35,143 nucleotides of DNA, taken from RFTU01 sp032122355. Its GTDB lineage: Bacteria; Pseudomonadota; Gammaproteobacteria; Burkholderiales; Burkholderiaceae_C. The notes under the pieces were generated by a model that saw nothing but the letters and a program-made list of their open reading frames with translations, searched no databases and was not told the DNA's origin. The stretch spans positions 1-35,143 of the forward strand of contig JAUMCS010000031.1 in NCBI GenBank assembly GCA_032122355.1. The letters are read 5' to 3'. The translations under genes and the position numbers were made by a program. Numbering within the stretch: the first letter of the stretch is position 1; each line of letters begins with the position of its first letter. Shown here one piece after another: positions 1-8,460 of this stretch.

Positions 1-252
1 CAAAGCCAGTGTACTGATTTCTTAGCCATGGCAGGTTCTGGCTTCCGTGATTTCAGCCGTATTGCTGCATCAGACCCCACCATCTGGCGCGATATTTTGA
101 TGGCCAATTCCGATGAGATGGAACAACAACTCCGCCATTTTGGTATCGCCCTTGAATCGCTGCGGTCTGCGCTCCGCAACAACTCTCCCGTCCAGCTAGA
201 AAACCTCATTCAAAGCGCATCCGCACTTCGCTCTAGCTGGCCCCAATCCTGA
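1..252 (+). CDS. tyrA: Prephenate dehydrogenase, C-terminal part (truncated by window edge)
   Basis: The reading frame is open from the first base and ends at a TGA at 250-252, so only the last 83 residues are present. The stretch AGSGFRDFSRIAASDP followed by WRDI and an LESLRSAL helix is typical of the C-terminal dimerisation domain of TyrA, the NAD(P)-dependent enzyme that converts prephenate to 4-hydroxyphenylpyruvate in tyrosine synthesis. An internal ATG at 28 is not the real start, because the conserved sequence continues upstream of it. The gene lies 11 bases before aroA-cmk on the same strand, the usual shikimate-pathway arrangement in Burkholderiales. The catalytic Rossmann domain is outside the window and cannot be judged. 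Confidence 0.85.
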   Translation, partial: QSQCTDFLAMAGSGFRDFSRIAASDPTIWRDILMANSDEMEQQLRHFGIALESLRSALRNNSPVQLENLIQSASALRSSWPQS

Positions 253-263
253 TCCATCACGGC

Positions 264-2318
264 ATGTATTCCATTCCTTTTTTAGATATTCCCCCTTTGC
301 TCAACGCGCAAGGAACGGTACAACTACCGGGCTCTAAAAGCATCTCGAACCGCGTTTTATTGCTGGCCGGATTAGCCCAAGGCACGACCACTGTTCACGA
401 TTTACTTGAATCGGATGACACCCATGTCATGCTCCAGGCCTTACAAACATTGGGCTGCCAACTGCACTGGCGCAGCACCCCTGAGGGTAAGGCATTAGAT
501 ATACAGGGTTTGGGTGGTCAGCTCAAGGTACAACAAGCCGATTTATTCTTAGGCAATGCCGGCACCGCTATGCGGCCACTAACGGCAGCTCTGGCTGCCA
601 TGGCAGCTATACAAGGGGGCGAATTTACCCTCAGCGGCATTGCGCGTATGCACGAGCGGCCCATTGCTGATTTGGTCGATGCCCTACGTCAAATGGGTTG
701 CGACATCAGCTACCTAGGAGCAAGCGGTTTTCCGCCGCTGAAAATTGGTGGGGTTCATCAAGGCTCTTCACCCGCCATGAACCTATCCGAACCCATTGCC
801 GTGCGAGGCGATGTTTCCAGCCAATTCCTTACGGCCTTATTACTCGCATTACCACTGGTTTCGCATCAGGGTGACATCGTTTTAGAAGTCAAGGGCGAGC
901 TCATTTCTAAACCCTATATTGAAATCACCCTTGCACTTTTAAAGCGCTTTGGTATTGAGGTGCAACGCCATGGCTGGGAGCGTTTTACCATCCCTCAACA
1001 TAGCCAGTATCAATCCCCCGGGCATATCCATATAGAAGGCGATGCCTCATCTGCGTCTTATTTTGTAGCACTGGGTGCCATAGCAGCCACTGACAAACCC
1101 ATACGCATTCAGGGTGTGGGCCGCGACTCCATTCAAGGGGATATTCGCTTTTTGGAAGCAGCGCAAGCCATGGGTGCCCACATTCACGCTCATGCCAATC
1201 ACATTCAGGTCCAACGTGGCGCATGGCCGCTCAAAGCCATCTCCTTAGATTGCAATCACATTCCCGATGCCGCCATGACGCTATGTGCCATGGCACTGTA
1301 TGCCGAAGGCACTACTCGGCTGACGGGTATCGCCAGCTGGCGTGTGAAAGAAACCGACCGGATTGAGGCCATGGCTAGCGAGCTTCGCAAGGTAGGCGCC
1401 AAAGTCCAATCGGGTAACGATTGGATTGCCATCACATCCCCTAACCATTGGCGATCGGCGAGTTTTGCCACCTACGACGACCACCGTATGGCCATGTGCC
1501 TATCGTTAACCACACTGAATGGTTTAGCCATGCGCATTCAAGACCCTCGATGTGTGGCCAAAACATTTCCTGATTATTTCGAGCATTTCTTCGAATGCAC
1601 CAATAGTGCCCCGCCTGACATTCCTGTGATCACCATTGATGGCCCTAGCTCCTCTGGCAAAGGCACGCTGGCCTCGGCATTAGCACAACAACTGGGTTAT
1701 CAGTATTTAGATTCAGGCTCGCTTTACCGTGCCGTGGGAATTGCTGCCCTGCGCGCAGGTCTCATTACTAGTGAGTCCGGGCCGCAGCAAGATCAACAGC
1801 AAGAAAATGCAATTGCCCAGCTGGCGGCACGTTTGAAGCTGCAATTTACGACCCAAGGTGTATGGCTAGATCAAGAGTGTATTGAACATGAATTACGTCT
1901 TGAATCCACAGGAAGCCTAGCCTCGCGCGTATCCGTTTTAGCCTCTGTTCGTACTGCCTTGCACACCCTACAACTGTCATTTCGTCAACTCCCCGGATTG
2001 GTCACAGACGGACGCGACATGGGCACCCAAATCTTTCCGGATGCTCATCTCAAGGTTTTTTTAACGGCCAGCGCCGAAAAAAGAGCCCAAAGACGGGCTA
2101 AGCAGTTGTTTTCAAAAGGAATAGAAGTTACAATAGATAGTCTTTTGGCAGAGCTGCAAGCTCGAGACCTGCGCGATACTCAACGTACTGTTTCCCCGCT
2201 TATGCCGGCCAAAGATGCGTTACTGCTTGACAACTCCGATCTCAGCATTGAGCAATCTGTTCAACAAGTTTTGGGTTGGTGGGCACAACGCAGACCTTTT
2301 GAAGACAAATGCATCTAA
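264..2318 (+). CDS. aroA-cmk: Fused EPSP synthase (AroA) / cytidylate kinase (Cmk)
   Basis: A 684-residue protein carrying two complete enzymes. Residues 1 to about 447 are 3-phosphoshikimate 1-carboxyvinyltransferase, which joins phosphoenolpyruvate to shikimate-3-phosphate. Visible motifs are PGSKSISNR at 22-30, GNAGTAMRP at 97-105, HERPIADL from 130, RGDVSSQF from 181, KETDRIEAM from 362 and DDHRMAM from 405. After a short linker, residues about 451-684 are CMP kinase: P-loop DGPSSSGKGT at 459-468, LDSGSLYRA just after, and DGRDMGTQIFPDA further on. The kinase part, about 234 residues, has full length compared with a free-standing Cmk. No stop or start signal lies at the junction, so the fusion looks genuine. 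Such fusions occur in several Burkholderiales. The enzymes belong to unrelated pathways (aromatic amino acids and CMP recycling), so the link is probably for co-expression. Confidence 0.95.
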   Translation: MYSIPFLDIPPLLNAQGTVQLPGSKSISNRVLLLAGLAQGTTTVHDLLESDDTHVMLQALQTLGCQLHWRSTPEGKALDIQGLGGQLKVQQADLFLGNAGTAMRPLTAALAAMAAIQGGEFTLSGIARMHERPIADLVDALRQMGCDISYLGASGFPPLKIGGVHQGSSPAMNLSEPIAVRGDVSSQFLTALLLALPLVSHQGDIVLEVKGELISKPYIEITLALLKRFGIEVQRHGWERFTIPQHSQYQSPGHIHIEGDASSASYFVALGAIAATDKPIRIQGVGRDSIQGDIRFLEAAQAMGAHIHAHANHIQVQRGAWPLKAISLDCNHIPDAAMTLCAMALYAEGTTRLTGIASWRVKETDRIEAMASELRKVGAKVQSGNDWIAITSPNHWRSASFATYDDHRMAMCLSLTTLNGLAMRIQDPRCVAKTFPDYFEHFFECTNSAPPDIPVITIDGPSSSGKGTLASALAQQLGYQYLDSGSLYRAVGIAALRAGLITSESGPQQDQQQENAIAQLAARLKLQFTTQGVWLDQECIEHELRLESTGSLASRVSVLASVRTALHTLQLSFRQLPGLVTDGRDMGTQIFPDAHLKVFLTASAEKRAQRRAKQLFSKGIEVTIDSLLAELQARDLRDTQRTVSPLMPAKDALLLDNSDLSIEQSVQQVLGWWAQRRPFEDKCI

Positions 2319-2440
2319 CCAGTGCGCTGAACTTAAAAGGTTTTTCATGTCAGCATCTCTGCACTTCAATGGCTCTAGTCGGTGACGTGTATCAGGTGTT
2401 GTTTTTTCAACTCTAACCGCAGTCTTGTACTGCTATTAAG

Positions 2441-2461
2441 CGATCACTTCTTGAAGTGTCG
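2441..2461 (+). promoter_or_regulatory. Stem-loop with CUUG loop in rpsA leader
   Basis: Bases 2445-2449 (CACTT) pair with 2454-2458 (AAGTG) around the tetraloop CTTG. Allowing one bulged T at 2444, the stem extends by CGA (2441-2443) with TCG (2459-2461). It ends seven bases before the AGGA ribosome-binding sequence of rpsA (2468-2471). S1 represses its own translation through a structured leader in E. coli, so this is a plausible part of a similar control, but that role is inference. The rest of the 158-base gap (2319-2476) shows no convincing promoter or terminator. Confidence 0.4.
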
Positions 2462-2476
2462 CCACACAGGAAATTT

Positions 2477-4195
2477 ATGCAAATATCTCCTTCTACCACC
2501 GCTGGCGGTGAATCATTTGCCGCCCTCTTCGAAGAAAGCTTACAAAAGCGCGACATGCGCGCTGGCGAAGTGATTTCGGCAGAGGTGGTTCGTATTGATC
2601 ACAGTTTTGTGGTGGTTAATGCTGGCCTTAAATCCGAGGCTTATGTTCCTATTGAAGAATTCAAAAACGATCAAGGCGAAATCGAAGTCCAAGTGGGCGA
2701 TTACATTTCGGTTGCGATTGACGCATTTGAAAATGGTTACGGCGACACCATTTTGTCACGCGACAAAGCCAAGCGTTTAGCCTCTTGGTTGAGCCTTGAA
2801 ACCGCCCTTGAAACCGGTGAATTTGTCACTGGCACCTGCAATGGCAAGGTCAAAGGCGGCCTCACTGTTTTAGTTAACGGTATTCGCGCTTTTTTACCGG
2901 GCTCACTCATTGATACCCGCCCCATCAAAGACTTATCCCCCTTTGAAGGCAAAACACTCGAACTCAAGGTGATCAAACTCGATCGCAAACGCAACAACGT
3001 GGTGCTCAGCCGCCGCGCTGTCGTTGAGGCCTCTATGGGTGAAGAACGCGCCAAGTTACTTGAGCATTTGAGCGAAGGCTCTATTGTCCATGGCGTTGTG
3101 AAAAACATCACCGAGTACGGTGCATTCGTTGATTTGGGTGGCATCGATGGCCTGCTGCACATCACCGATATGGCATGGCGCCGTGTGCGTCACCCCAACG
3201 AAGTGGTCACGGTTGGCCAAGAAGTTACCGCTAAAGTATTGAAGTTTGATACCGACAAAAACCGTGTTTCACTCGGTATCAAGCAAATGGGCGAAGACCC
3301 CTGGCTTGGCGTGGCTCGCCGCTACCCACAAGGCACCCGTATTTTCGGCAAGGTCAGCAATATTGCCGACTATGGCGCCTTTGTTGAAATCGAACCCGGC
3401 ATTGAAGGCTTGGTACACGTCTCTGAAATGGACTGGACCAACAAAAACATCAGCCCAACCAAAGTGGTGGCATTAGGTGATGAAACCGAAGTCATGATTC
3501 TGGAGATTGATGAAGACAAACGCCGTATTTCCTTGGGTATGAAGCAATGCCGCCCCAATCCCTGGGAAGAATTCTCAGCTAGCGCCAAGCGTGGCGACAA
3601 GGTCAAAGGCCCCATCCGCAGCATCACTGATTTTGGTGTATTCATTGGTTTGGCGCATGGTATTGATGGCTTGGTGCACTTATCCGATCTGTCATGGACT
3701 GAGCCTGGCGAAGCTGCTGTTCGCAACTATAAAAAAGGCCAAGAAGTTGAAGCCGTTGTGTTGGCCGTGGATGTCGAACGCGAACGTATTTCCTTGGGTA
3801 TCAAGCAACTCGATGGTGACCCCTTTGCCACATTCTCAGCGATCAATGATCGTGGCTCTGTGGTAACTGGCAAGGTGAAAACTGTCGATGCCCGTGGTGC
3901 TGAGATTGAATTGGCTGAGGATGTGATTGGCCAATTGCGTGCCTCTGATATTTCTAGCGACCGCGTTGAAGATGCGCGTACCCTGCTCAAAGAAGGCGAT
4001 GAAGTTACCGCTTTGATCACCAACATTGATCGCAAGGCCCGCACCATTCAGCTGTCGATCAAAGCCAAGGACAGCGCTGACCAGCAAGAAGCTATGCAGC
4101 GACTATCCCAAGCCAATGAGCGTGAAGCTGCTTCTGGCACAACCAGCCTGGGCGCGTTATTGCGTGCCAAGTTAGATCAGAATAACCAAAACTGA
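2477..4195 (+). CDS. rpsA: 30S ribosomal protein S1
   Basis: S1 binds mRNA and delivers it to the 30S subunit. The 572-residue protein contains six S1 (OB-fold) repeats spaced about 85 residues apart, the last four beginning near residues 201, 286, 373 and 459. Three of these carry the clear signature YGAFVDLGGIDGLLH or a close variant. The N-terminal ESFAALFEESL matches the ribosome-binding end of family members. I chose ATG 2477 over an in-frame GTG at 2456: it has AGGA five bases upstream and gives the usual short leader before ESFAALFEES. The repeats become less conserved towards the C terminus (the sixth reads RGAEIELAEDVIGQL), as is usual. The gene follows cmk and precedes ihfB, the classic order. 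Confidence 0.97.
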   Translation: MQISPSTTAGGESFAALFEESLQKRDMRAGEVISAEVVRIDHSFVVVNAGLKSEAYVPIEEFKNDQGEIEVQVGDYISVAIDAFENGYGDTILSRDKAKRLASWLSLETALETGEFVTGTCNGKVKGGLTVLVNGIRAFLPGSLIDTRPIKDLSPFEGKTLELKVIKLDRKRNNVVLSRRAVVEASMGEERAKLLEHLSEGSIVHGVVKNITEYGAFVDLGGIDGLLHITDMAWRRVRHPNEVVTVGQEVTAKVLKFDTDKNRVSLGIKQMGEDPWLGVARRYPQGTRIFGKVSNIADYGAFVEIEPGIEGLVHVSEMDWTNKNISPTKVVALGDETEVMILEIDEDKRRISLGMKQCRPNPWEEFSASAKRGDKVKGPIRSITDFGVFIGLAHGIDGLVHLSDLSWTEPGEAAVRNYKKGQEVEAVVLAVDVERERISLGIKQLDGDPFATFSAINDRGSVVTGKVKTVDARGAEIELAEDVIGQLRASDISSDRVEDARTLLKEGDEVTALITNIDRKARTIQLSIKAKDSADQQEAMQRLSQANEREAASGTTSLGALLRAKLDQNNQN

Positions 4196-4231
4196 TCAAA
4201 CTTTCGCCCATTCGCATCGGAGAAAACCATC

Positions 4232-4522
4232 ATGGCATTTTTAAGATCTGACCTCATCTCAGACCTCACCGAACGCTTTCACCAGCTGCCGGCTAAGGAC
4301 ACCGAGCTTGCGGTGAAAATCATCTTAGATGCCATGTCAGATGCTCTTGCCAAAGGGCATCGGGTTGAAATACGAGGCTTTGGTAGCTTTTCGGTATCTC
4401 GCCGCTCACCTCGTTTAGGACGCAATCCTCGCAATGGTGAGGCGGTTGAGGTACCCGAAAAATTGGTACCCCGCTTTAAAATGGGCAAAGCCCTAAAAAT
4501 TGCTGTTGACAGCAAAACCTAA
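4232..4522 (+). CDS. ihfB: Integration host factor, beta subunit
   Basis: A 96-residue HU/IHF-family DNA-bending protein, expected to pair with IHF-alpha encoded elsewhere. The family features are the N-terminal helices (SDLISDLTERF), VEIRGFGSFSV, and the DNA-binding arm RSPRLGRNPRNGEAVEVPEK followed by PRFKMGKAL. The ATG at 4232 has GGAG at 4219-4222 as ribosome-binding site. The N terminus begins MAFLRSDLI and so is about two residues longer than the common MTKSELI form. Position after rpsA is conserved in proteobacteria and supports beta rather than alpha or HU. Confidence 0.95.
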   Translation: MAFLRSDLISDLTERFHQLPAKDTELAVKIILDAMSDALAKGHRVEIRGFGSFSVSRRSPRLGRNPRNGEAVEVPEKLVPRFKMGKALKIAVDSKT

Positions 4523-4576
4523 TATATATTACTGTACCTTTTATACTCCTTTCACTATACTCCACACTCTGATTTC

Positions 4577-4816
4577 ATGCGACTCATCGTCTGGTTCATC
4601 CGTGCATTCATATTCTTTGCTCTCTTTGCATTCGCACTGAATAACCAACAAGACGTTTCGATACGCTGGTTTTTTGGTATTGACTGGCACGCACCATTAG
4701 TCATCATTGTGTTACTTGCCTTTATCATCGGATGTGTTGCGGGTATTTTGGCCATGACCCCCAGCTGGTTGCGGCATCGCAGTGCTGCGCGACGCGGCCC
4801 CTTAAACCGTGATTGA
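4577..4816 (+). CDS. lapA: LapA-type inner membrane protein (DUF1049)
   Basis: A 79-residue protein with two hydrophobic segments, about residues 5-22 and 38-60, separated by the conserved stretch NNQQDVSIRWFFG. This is the pattern of LapA (YciS), a small inner-membrane partner of LapB. In E. coli LapA and LapB assist lipopolysaccharide assembly and control of LpxC turnover. Its stop codon (4814-4816) overlaps the lapB start by eight bases, so the two are probably translationally coupled. The end is basic (RHRSAARRG), as expected for a cytoplasmic tail. Confidence 0.88.
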   Translation: MRLIVWFIRAFIFFALFAFALNNQQDVSIRWFFGIDWHAPLVIIVLLAFIIGCVAGILAMTPSWLRHRSAARRGPLNRD

Positions 4817-5975
4817 CTTTCAACTCCATTGGTTTTTAATTTCCCTTCCTATTGCATTTGCCCTAGGTTGGTTAGCCTCTCGGGTTGATCTCAAACAATG
4901 GCAACGCGAGTTGCGCACATCACCTAAAACCTACTACACCGGATTAAATTATCTGCTCAATGAGCAGCAAGACAAAGCGATCGATGCCTTCATCGATGCC
5001 ATGCAACATGACCCCGAAACCACCGAACTGCATTTTGCTTTAGGCAATCTATTTCGCAGACGCGGTGAATTTGAGCGTGCTGTCCGTGTACATGAGCATT
5101 TGATTGCTCGGGGCGATTTATCTTCATCCGATCGCGTGAGGGCTCAATATGCGCTCGCCCAAGATTTCACCAAAGCCGGTTTATTTGATCGCGCCGAGCA
5201 AGCCCATTTGCAGCTCATGGGAAGCTCCTACGAAATAGAATCTTGTCGTGCGTTACTCGCACTTTATGAACGCTCGCGTGATTGGGCAGCTGCCATCAGC
5301 ATGGCTGAAAAACTCGAAACCCTAGGCATAGGTTCATATACGAGCCAAGTGGCCCATTACCGCTGTGAAATCGCCAGCATGTTGCTCAAAAGCGATACCG
5401 ATGCAGCACTAAAGCAGCTGCAATTAGCCCAGGCCATTGCCCCCCAATCACCCAGAGCATACGTCATGTTGGGCCAACTCTGGGCTTTATATGCCCATCC
5501 TATTCGCCCTGATCAGGCCTTAAAAGTATGGGGCGATTTACTCAACTTACCCACAGCACCACTCGATTTAATTGCTGATGACATAGCCCAACTGGCNNNN
5601 NNNNNNNNNNNNAAACATAGTGAGGTTTATAGCTCTGCCTTAGAACTACTTCAAGCAGCCTATGAATTACGCCCCAGCTTAGACATACTTCAGGCGCTAT
5701 CGACTCTTGAACCCAGTCAAAAGCCAGCTCGGTTACAGCAGCACTTGCATCAGCACCCCAGCCTATCGGCTGCTGCAGCTGTTTTACAACTCCCATCCGA
5801 GCATCTTGATGCATCTTTGGTGTCTGAACTTCAAACGGCAGTTGAGCGCAGCAGTCAGCCCTTACATCGCTATCGCTGTGCTGCATGCGGCTTTGAAGCC
5901 CAGCGTTATTTCTGGCAGTGTCCCGGGTGTCTTAACTGGGATGCTTACCCACCTCAGCGGATGGATGAACTTTGA
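4809..5975 (+). CDS. lapB: LapB (YciM), TPR protein regulating lipopolysaccharide synthesis
   Basis: An inner-membrane-anchored TPR protein of 388 residues (E. coli LapB has 389) that in enterobacteria controls FtsH-dependent degradation of LpxC. An N-terminal membrane anchor (about residues 6-24) is followed by TPR helices, beginning YYTGLNYLLNEQQDKAID and LHFALGNLFRRRGEFERA. The C terminus is a rubredoxin-like zinc module with two CxxC pairs, CAAC and CPGC. The start is a GTG at 4809 inside the end of lapA. A run of 16 N at 5597-5612 hides five to six residues; the frame is the same on both sides and the total length fits, so the run is probably close to true size. The 3' end overlaps the opposing waaC by 22 bases. 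Confidence 0.93.
   Translation: MIDFQLHWFLISLPIAFALGWLASRVDLKQWQRELRTSPKTYYTGLNYLLNEQQDKAIDAFIDAMQHDPETTELHFALGNLFRRRGEFERAVRVHEHLIARGDLSSSDRVRAQYALAQDFTKAGLFDRAEQAHLQLMGSSYEIESCRALLALYERSRDWAAAISMAEKLETLGIGSYTSQVAHYRCEIASMLLKSDTDAALKQLQLAQAIAPQSPRAYVMLGQLWALYAHPIRPDQALKVWGDLLNLPTAPLDLIADDIAQLXXXXXXKHSEVYSSALELLQAAYELRPSLDILQALSTLEPSQKPARLQQHLHQHPSLSAAAAVLQLPSEHLDASLVSELQTAVERSSQPLHRYRCAACGFEAQRYFWQCPGCLNWDAYPPQRMDEL
5597..5612. other. Assembly gap (16 N) inside lapB
   Basis: Sixteen undetermined bases. The lapB reading frame is continuous if the real length is 16 or differs from it by a multiple of three, and the protein then has the normal family length. This is missing sequence, not a broken gene. 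Confidence 0.98.
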
Positions 5976-6931
5976 ATTCTCGCTAGCGCCGACAGTACAC
6001 TCTCTAAAGTTGGGCTCTTGCCCTTTCCGCCCAAGCTAATTAAAGTTCCATCCCCCATTAGCCCTGCCAACTCGGGTGGGTGATCGCAATAAATACCCAC
6101 CACTGAGCAACCCACTGCCGCCGCTATATGCGTAAAACCGGTGTCTAAACCCACCACCACCTGCGCTTGTGACATCACGCTACATACTTGGGCTACTTTT
6201 AAAAAAGGCGGCACCCAGCCGTTACAACTCCGGGCAATCCGCTGTGCGTAGTCCTGCTCGGATGAGCTGCCCCACAAAATCACAGGGCTTAATCCTTGGG
6301 ACTGTAACTGCTGTCCTAAGGTACACCAGTGTTCGAGCGGCCATAATTTTTCAGGTCGGCTTGCATTGGGCACCAACACCGCATAGGGCCGAGCCAATAG
6401 CCGCTCAGGCAATATCTCGGCAGATAATGGCGGAGGCCGCATGCCAAATGTGGGCGCTGTGGTGGGCGTGACATAGCCCAACAATGTGGCCACCAGTTCG
6501 CGGCATCGTTGAACCGCCTGAAGTTGTCGGCTCACGGCTACTTTGCGGGCATAGAACTGACACGCCAGGCCCTCGCGAGCACTTTCGGCATCATAGCCCC
6601 AAACCGGAACTTTAGTGGCACTGGCCCAAAAGGCACTTTTCACCAAACCCTGCAAATCAATCACCACATCATAAGCACACGCACGCAGGCTTTGGCGCAA
6701 TTGACGCATGGCAGCCCAAGTAGAGGCTTTATGGAGTTGCTTACGCCAGCGCCGCCATGGCAATAAATGCACTTCATGAATGCCTTGGCATAATTGCGGC
6801 AAAGCCGCAAATGCGGGCTCAACCAGCCAATCTATCTGAGCGTGTGGGACATTTTGAAGAATATCATGCACCACAGGCAGCGCATGGGCCACATCCCCCA
6901 TGCTTGATGTTTTAACCAGCAATATGCGCAT
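5954..6931 (-). CDS. waaC: Lipopolysaccharide heptosyltransferase I
   Basis: A GT9 enzyme of 325 residues that adds the first L-glycero-D-manno-heptose to the Kdo of the inner core, on the cytoplasmic face. The N terminus MRILLVKTSSMGDVAHALP carries the family's catalytic aspartate (D13), and WLVEPAFAALP follows. The C-terminal part has SRPEKLWPLEHW and GLDTGFTHIAAAVG, the ADP-heptose binding region. Its start lies two bases after the stop of the upstream DUF4254 gene, so the two form an operon. The 3' end overlaps lapB on the other strand by 22 bases. WaaC rather than WaaF is favoured by the SSMGDVAH form and by the neighbourhood with lapAB. Confidence 0.9.
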   Translation of the reverse strand: MRILLVKTSSMGDVAHALPVVHDILQNVPHAQIDWLVEPAFAALPQLCQGIHEVHLLPWRRWRKQLHKASTWAAMRQLRQSLRACAYDVVIDLQGLVKSAFWASATKVPVWGYDAESAREGLACQFYARKVAVSRQLQAVQRCRELVATLLGYVTPTTAPTFGMRPPPLSAEILPERLLARPYAVLVPNASRPEKLWPLEHWCTLGQQLQSQGLSPVILWGSSSEQDYAQRIARSCNGWVPPFLKVAQVCSVMSQAQVVVGLDTGFTHIAAAVGCSVVGIYCDHPPELAGLMGDGTLISLGGKGKSPTLESVLSALARIQSSSIR

Positions 6932-6933
6932 GG

Positions 6934-7596
6934 TTATTGATGTGCCTGAGTTTGTTCGGCCACCAATGCAGGATTGAACCGGGGGTCGTTATACATTTTG
7001 AATTGGCGATATACCTTAAAGTAGGCCTTGCCTGCCTGAGCATCTTGCAACAAGGCATCGAAACAATCCGCTAAATCTTGGCGCTGCTGGCACAGCCGCT
7101 TTAACTTCATTTCACTAGAGATTCGATGAGCATCATCGACATCGGTGCGCTGCGTTTGTTGTTGCATAGCATGAATTTTCAAAGCCATGATGGACATCCG
7201 ATCCACCATACTACCCGCCGTTTCACTGTTAAGTCTGGCACCTGTAGGAACCACGGAAACAGGGGCATCGGTGCGGGCTGAATCGGCATCGACCAAACCT
7301 AAAAGCAGTAACAAGCATTCATCGATGCGTTCGGTCGCATCATTGCGGACCTGGTTAAAACCATCGATGGCCCGTTTATTGGCGGCAATTTCGCCATCAC
7401 TGACACGGGTGCGGCGCGCTAAATCTTCCTCCGCCCACAAACGGCTATTGTAGGCATGATTGTGCCAAACCCAATACAGCCAGTGTTGGGGCGACTCCGG
7501 CACTGGCGCATCGCTGGCAGGCGGCCAGGGTACAGATGCGAGCAAATGATCGTGAAAATGCAGTATTTCGGTGGCACTAGGTAGTGTGGTGTTCAT
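6934..7596 (-). CDS. DUF4254 family protein
   Basis: A 220-residue soluble, largely helical protein without signal peptide or membrane segment. The conserved block NHAYNSRLWAEEDLARR, then DGEIAANKRAID and RNDATERIDECLL, identifies DUF4254, a family of unknown function often found beside lipopolysaccharide genes. It is transcribed towards waaC with a two-base gap, which implies co-expression and a possible role in core or O-chain synthesis; that role is inference only. The middle (about residues 105-120) is a variable, probably flexible stretch. The 79-base divergent space to the next gene (7597-7675) must hold promoters for both directions, but I see no good consensus there. Confidence 0.82.
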   Translation of the reverse strand: MNTTLPSATEILHFHDHLLASVPWPPASDAPVPESPQHWLYWVWHNHAYNSRLWAEEDLARRTRVSDGEIAANKRAIDGFNQVRNDATERIDECLLLLLGLVDADSARTDAPVSVVPTGARLNSETAGSMVDRMSIMALKIHAMQQQTQRTDVDDAHRISSEMKLKRLCQQRQDLADCFDALLQDAQAGKAYFKVYRQFKMYNDPRFNPALVAEQTQAHQ

Positions 7597-7675
7597 CTTG
7601 CTGTTTTTAGTAGGACAATCGCTCTATTATCGCCAAGTTATTTAAAATCCTTGTACTGTTTCTATCGAACTTGCT

Positions 7676-8440
7676 ATGCCATCCCCTGACTCCTTGCTGA
7701 CTTTGGTTATCAACTTAGATCGCTCTCCACATCGGCTAGCCCAAATTGCAAAGCAATTGCAGCAATTCAATTGGGCTTGGGAACGCTTACCTGCAGCGGA
7801 TGGCAAAAACCTATCGCTCCAAGATACGCAGCTCATTGATACCCATAGCTTTCACCGCAAACATGGGATGCAACCTCTACCCAGTGAGCTCGGCTGTTAC
7901 TTATCTCATGTATGGGCGATGCAGCGTTTTTTAGAAACGGACAAAGCGTTTTTGCTCATCTTAGAAGACGATATTCAATTAGGCCCGGATATTCCGGATG
8001 TCATCCATGGCCTCATGAAGCAAAATCATTTATGGGATGTGGTGATGTTATCGGGCGTCCATAGGCCCATGCCCTTGAAAGTTGCCTCGGTCATGCCGTC
8101 TTATTCGCTCGCCATCCCCTTAGTTAAATATGCGGGTTCCAGTTGCTACTTACTCCATCGATCTGCGGCTCAGGCGTACTTAAAGGACTTATTACCCATG
8201 TCCCTACCCTACGACCACGAGTATGACCGCGCCTGGGCTCGCGGGCTCAAAGTTCGCATTGTTCATCCAGCGCCTTGTCAGCACAGCTCTGAAATGGGCT
8301 CTGACATTTCACCCCAAGGGGCTGCCGTACAACGCAAATTTCATTGGTCTCGGCGACTGCCCACTTATGCCTGGAGGATTCAAAATGATCTAAGCCGAAT
8401 CCTTTATGGTTTGGGGCAATGGTGGAAATACAGGACCTAA
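7676..8440 (+). CDS. Glycosyltransferase family 25 (lipooligosaccharide type)
   Basis: A 254-residue GT25 enzyme, the family of LgtB/LpsA-type lipooligosaccharide glycosyltransferases that use UDP-sugars. Supporting motifs are VINLDRSPHR at residues 11-20, SELGCYLSH, LILEDDIQ with the LEDD element at 96-99, GSSCYLLHRSAAQ, and PYDHEYDRAW near the C-terminal part. There is no signal peptide, so it acts in the cytoplasm or at the inner membrane. It opens a plus-strand group of three surface-polysaccharide genes, 20 bases ahead of the next one. The exact sugar and acceptor cannot be told from the sequence. Confidence 0.85.
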   Translation: MPSPDSLLTLVINLDRSPHRLAQIAKQLQQFNWAWERLPAADGKNLSLQDTQLIDTHSFHRKHGMQPLPSELGCYLSHVWAMQRFLETDKAFLLILEDDIQLGPDIPDVIHGLMKQNHLWDVVMLSGVHRPMPLKVASVMPSYSLAIPLVKYAGSSCYLLHRSAAQAYLKDLLPMSLPYDHEYDRAWARGLKVRIVHPAPCQHSSEMGSDISPQGAAVQRKFHWSRRLPTYAWRIQNDLSRILYGLGQWWKYRT

Positions 8441-8460
8441 ACACGCAACCCACCATCACC

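Noticed and set aside
2319..2476. Extended -10 TGCTATTAA as an rpsA promoter
   Set aside because: No -35 element at a suitable distance and only four of six matches at -10; too weak to list.
2737..3165. Long open frames opposite rpsA and in other frames of it
   Set aside because: They lie wholly within a highly conserved gene, have no recognisable protein features, and reflect its codon bias.
4506..4511. Perfect TTGACA at the end of ihfB as a lapA promoter
   Set aside because: At 16-18 base spacing there is no acceptable -10 hexamer; the nearest good match, TATATT, is only 13 bases away.
5597..5612. Possible frameshift of lapB at the run of N
   Set aside because: The frame is identical on both sides with 16 bases between, and the total length equals that of known LapB, so the gene is simply incompletely sequenced.
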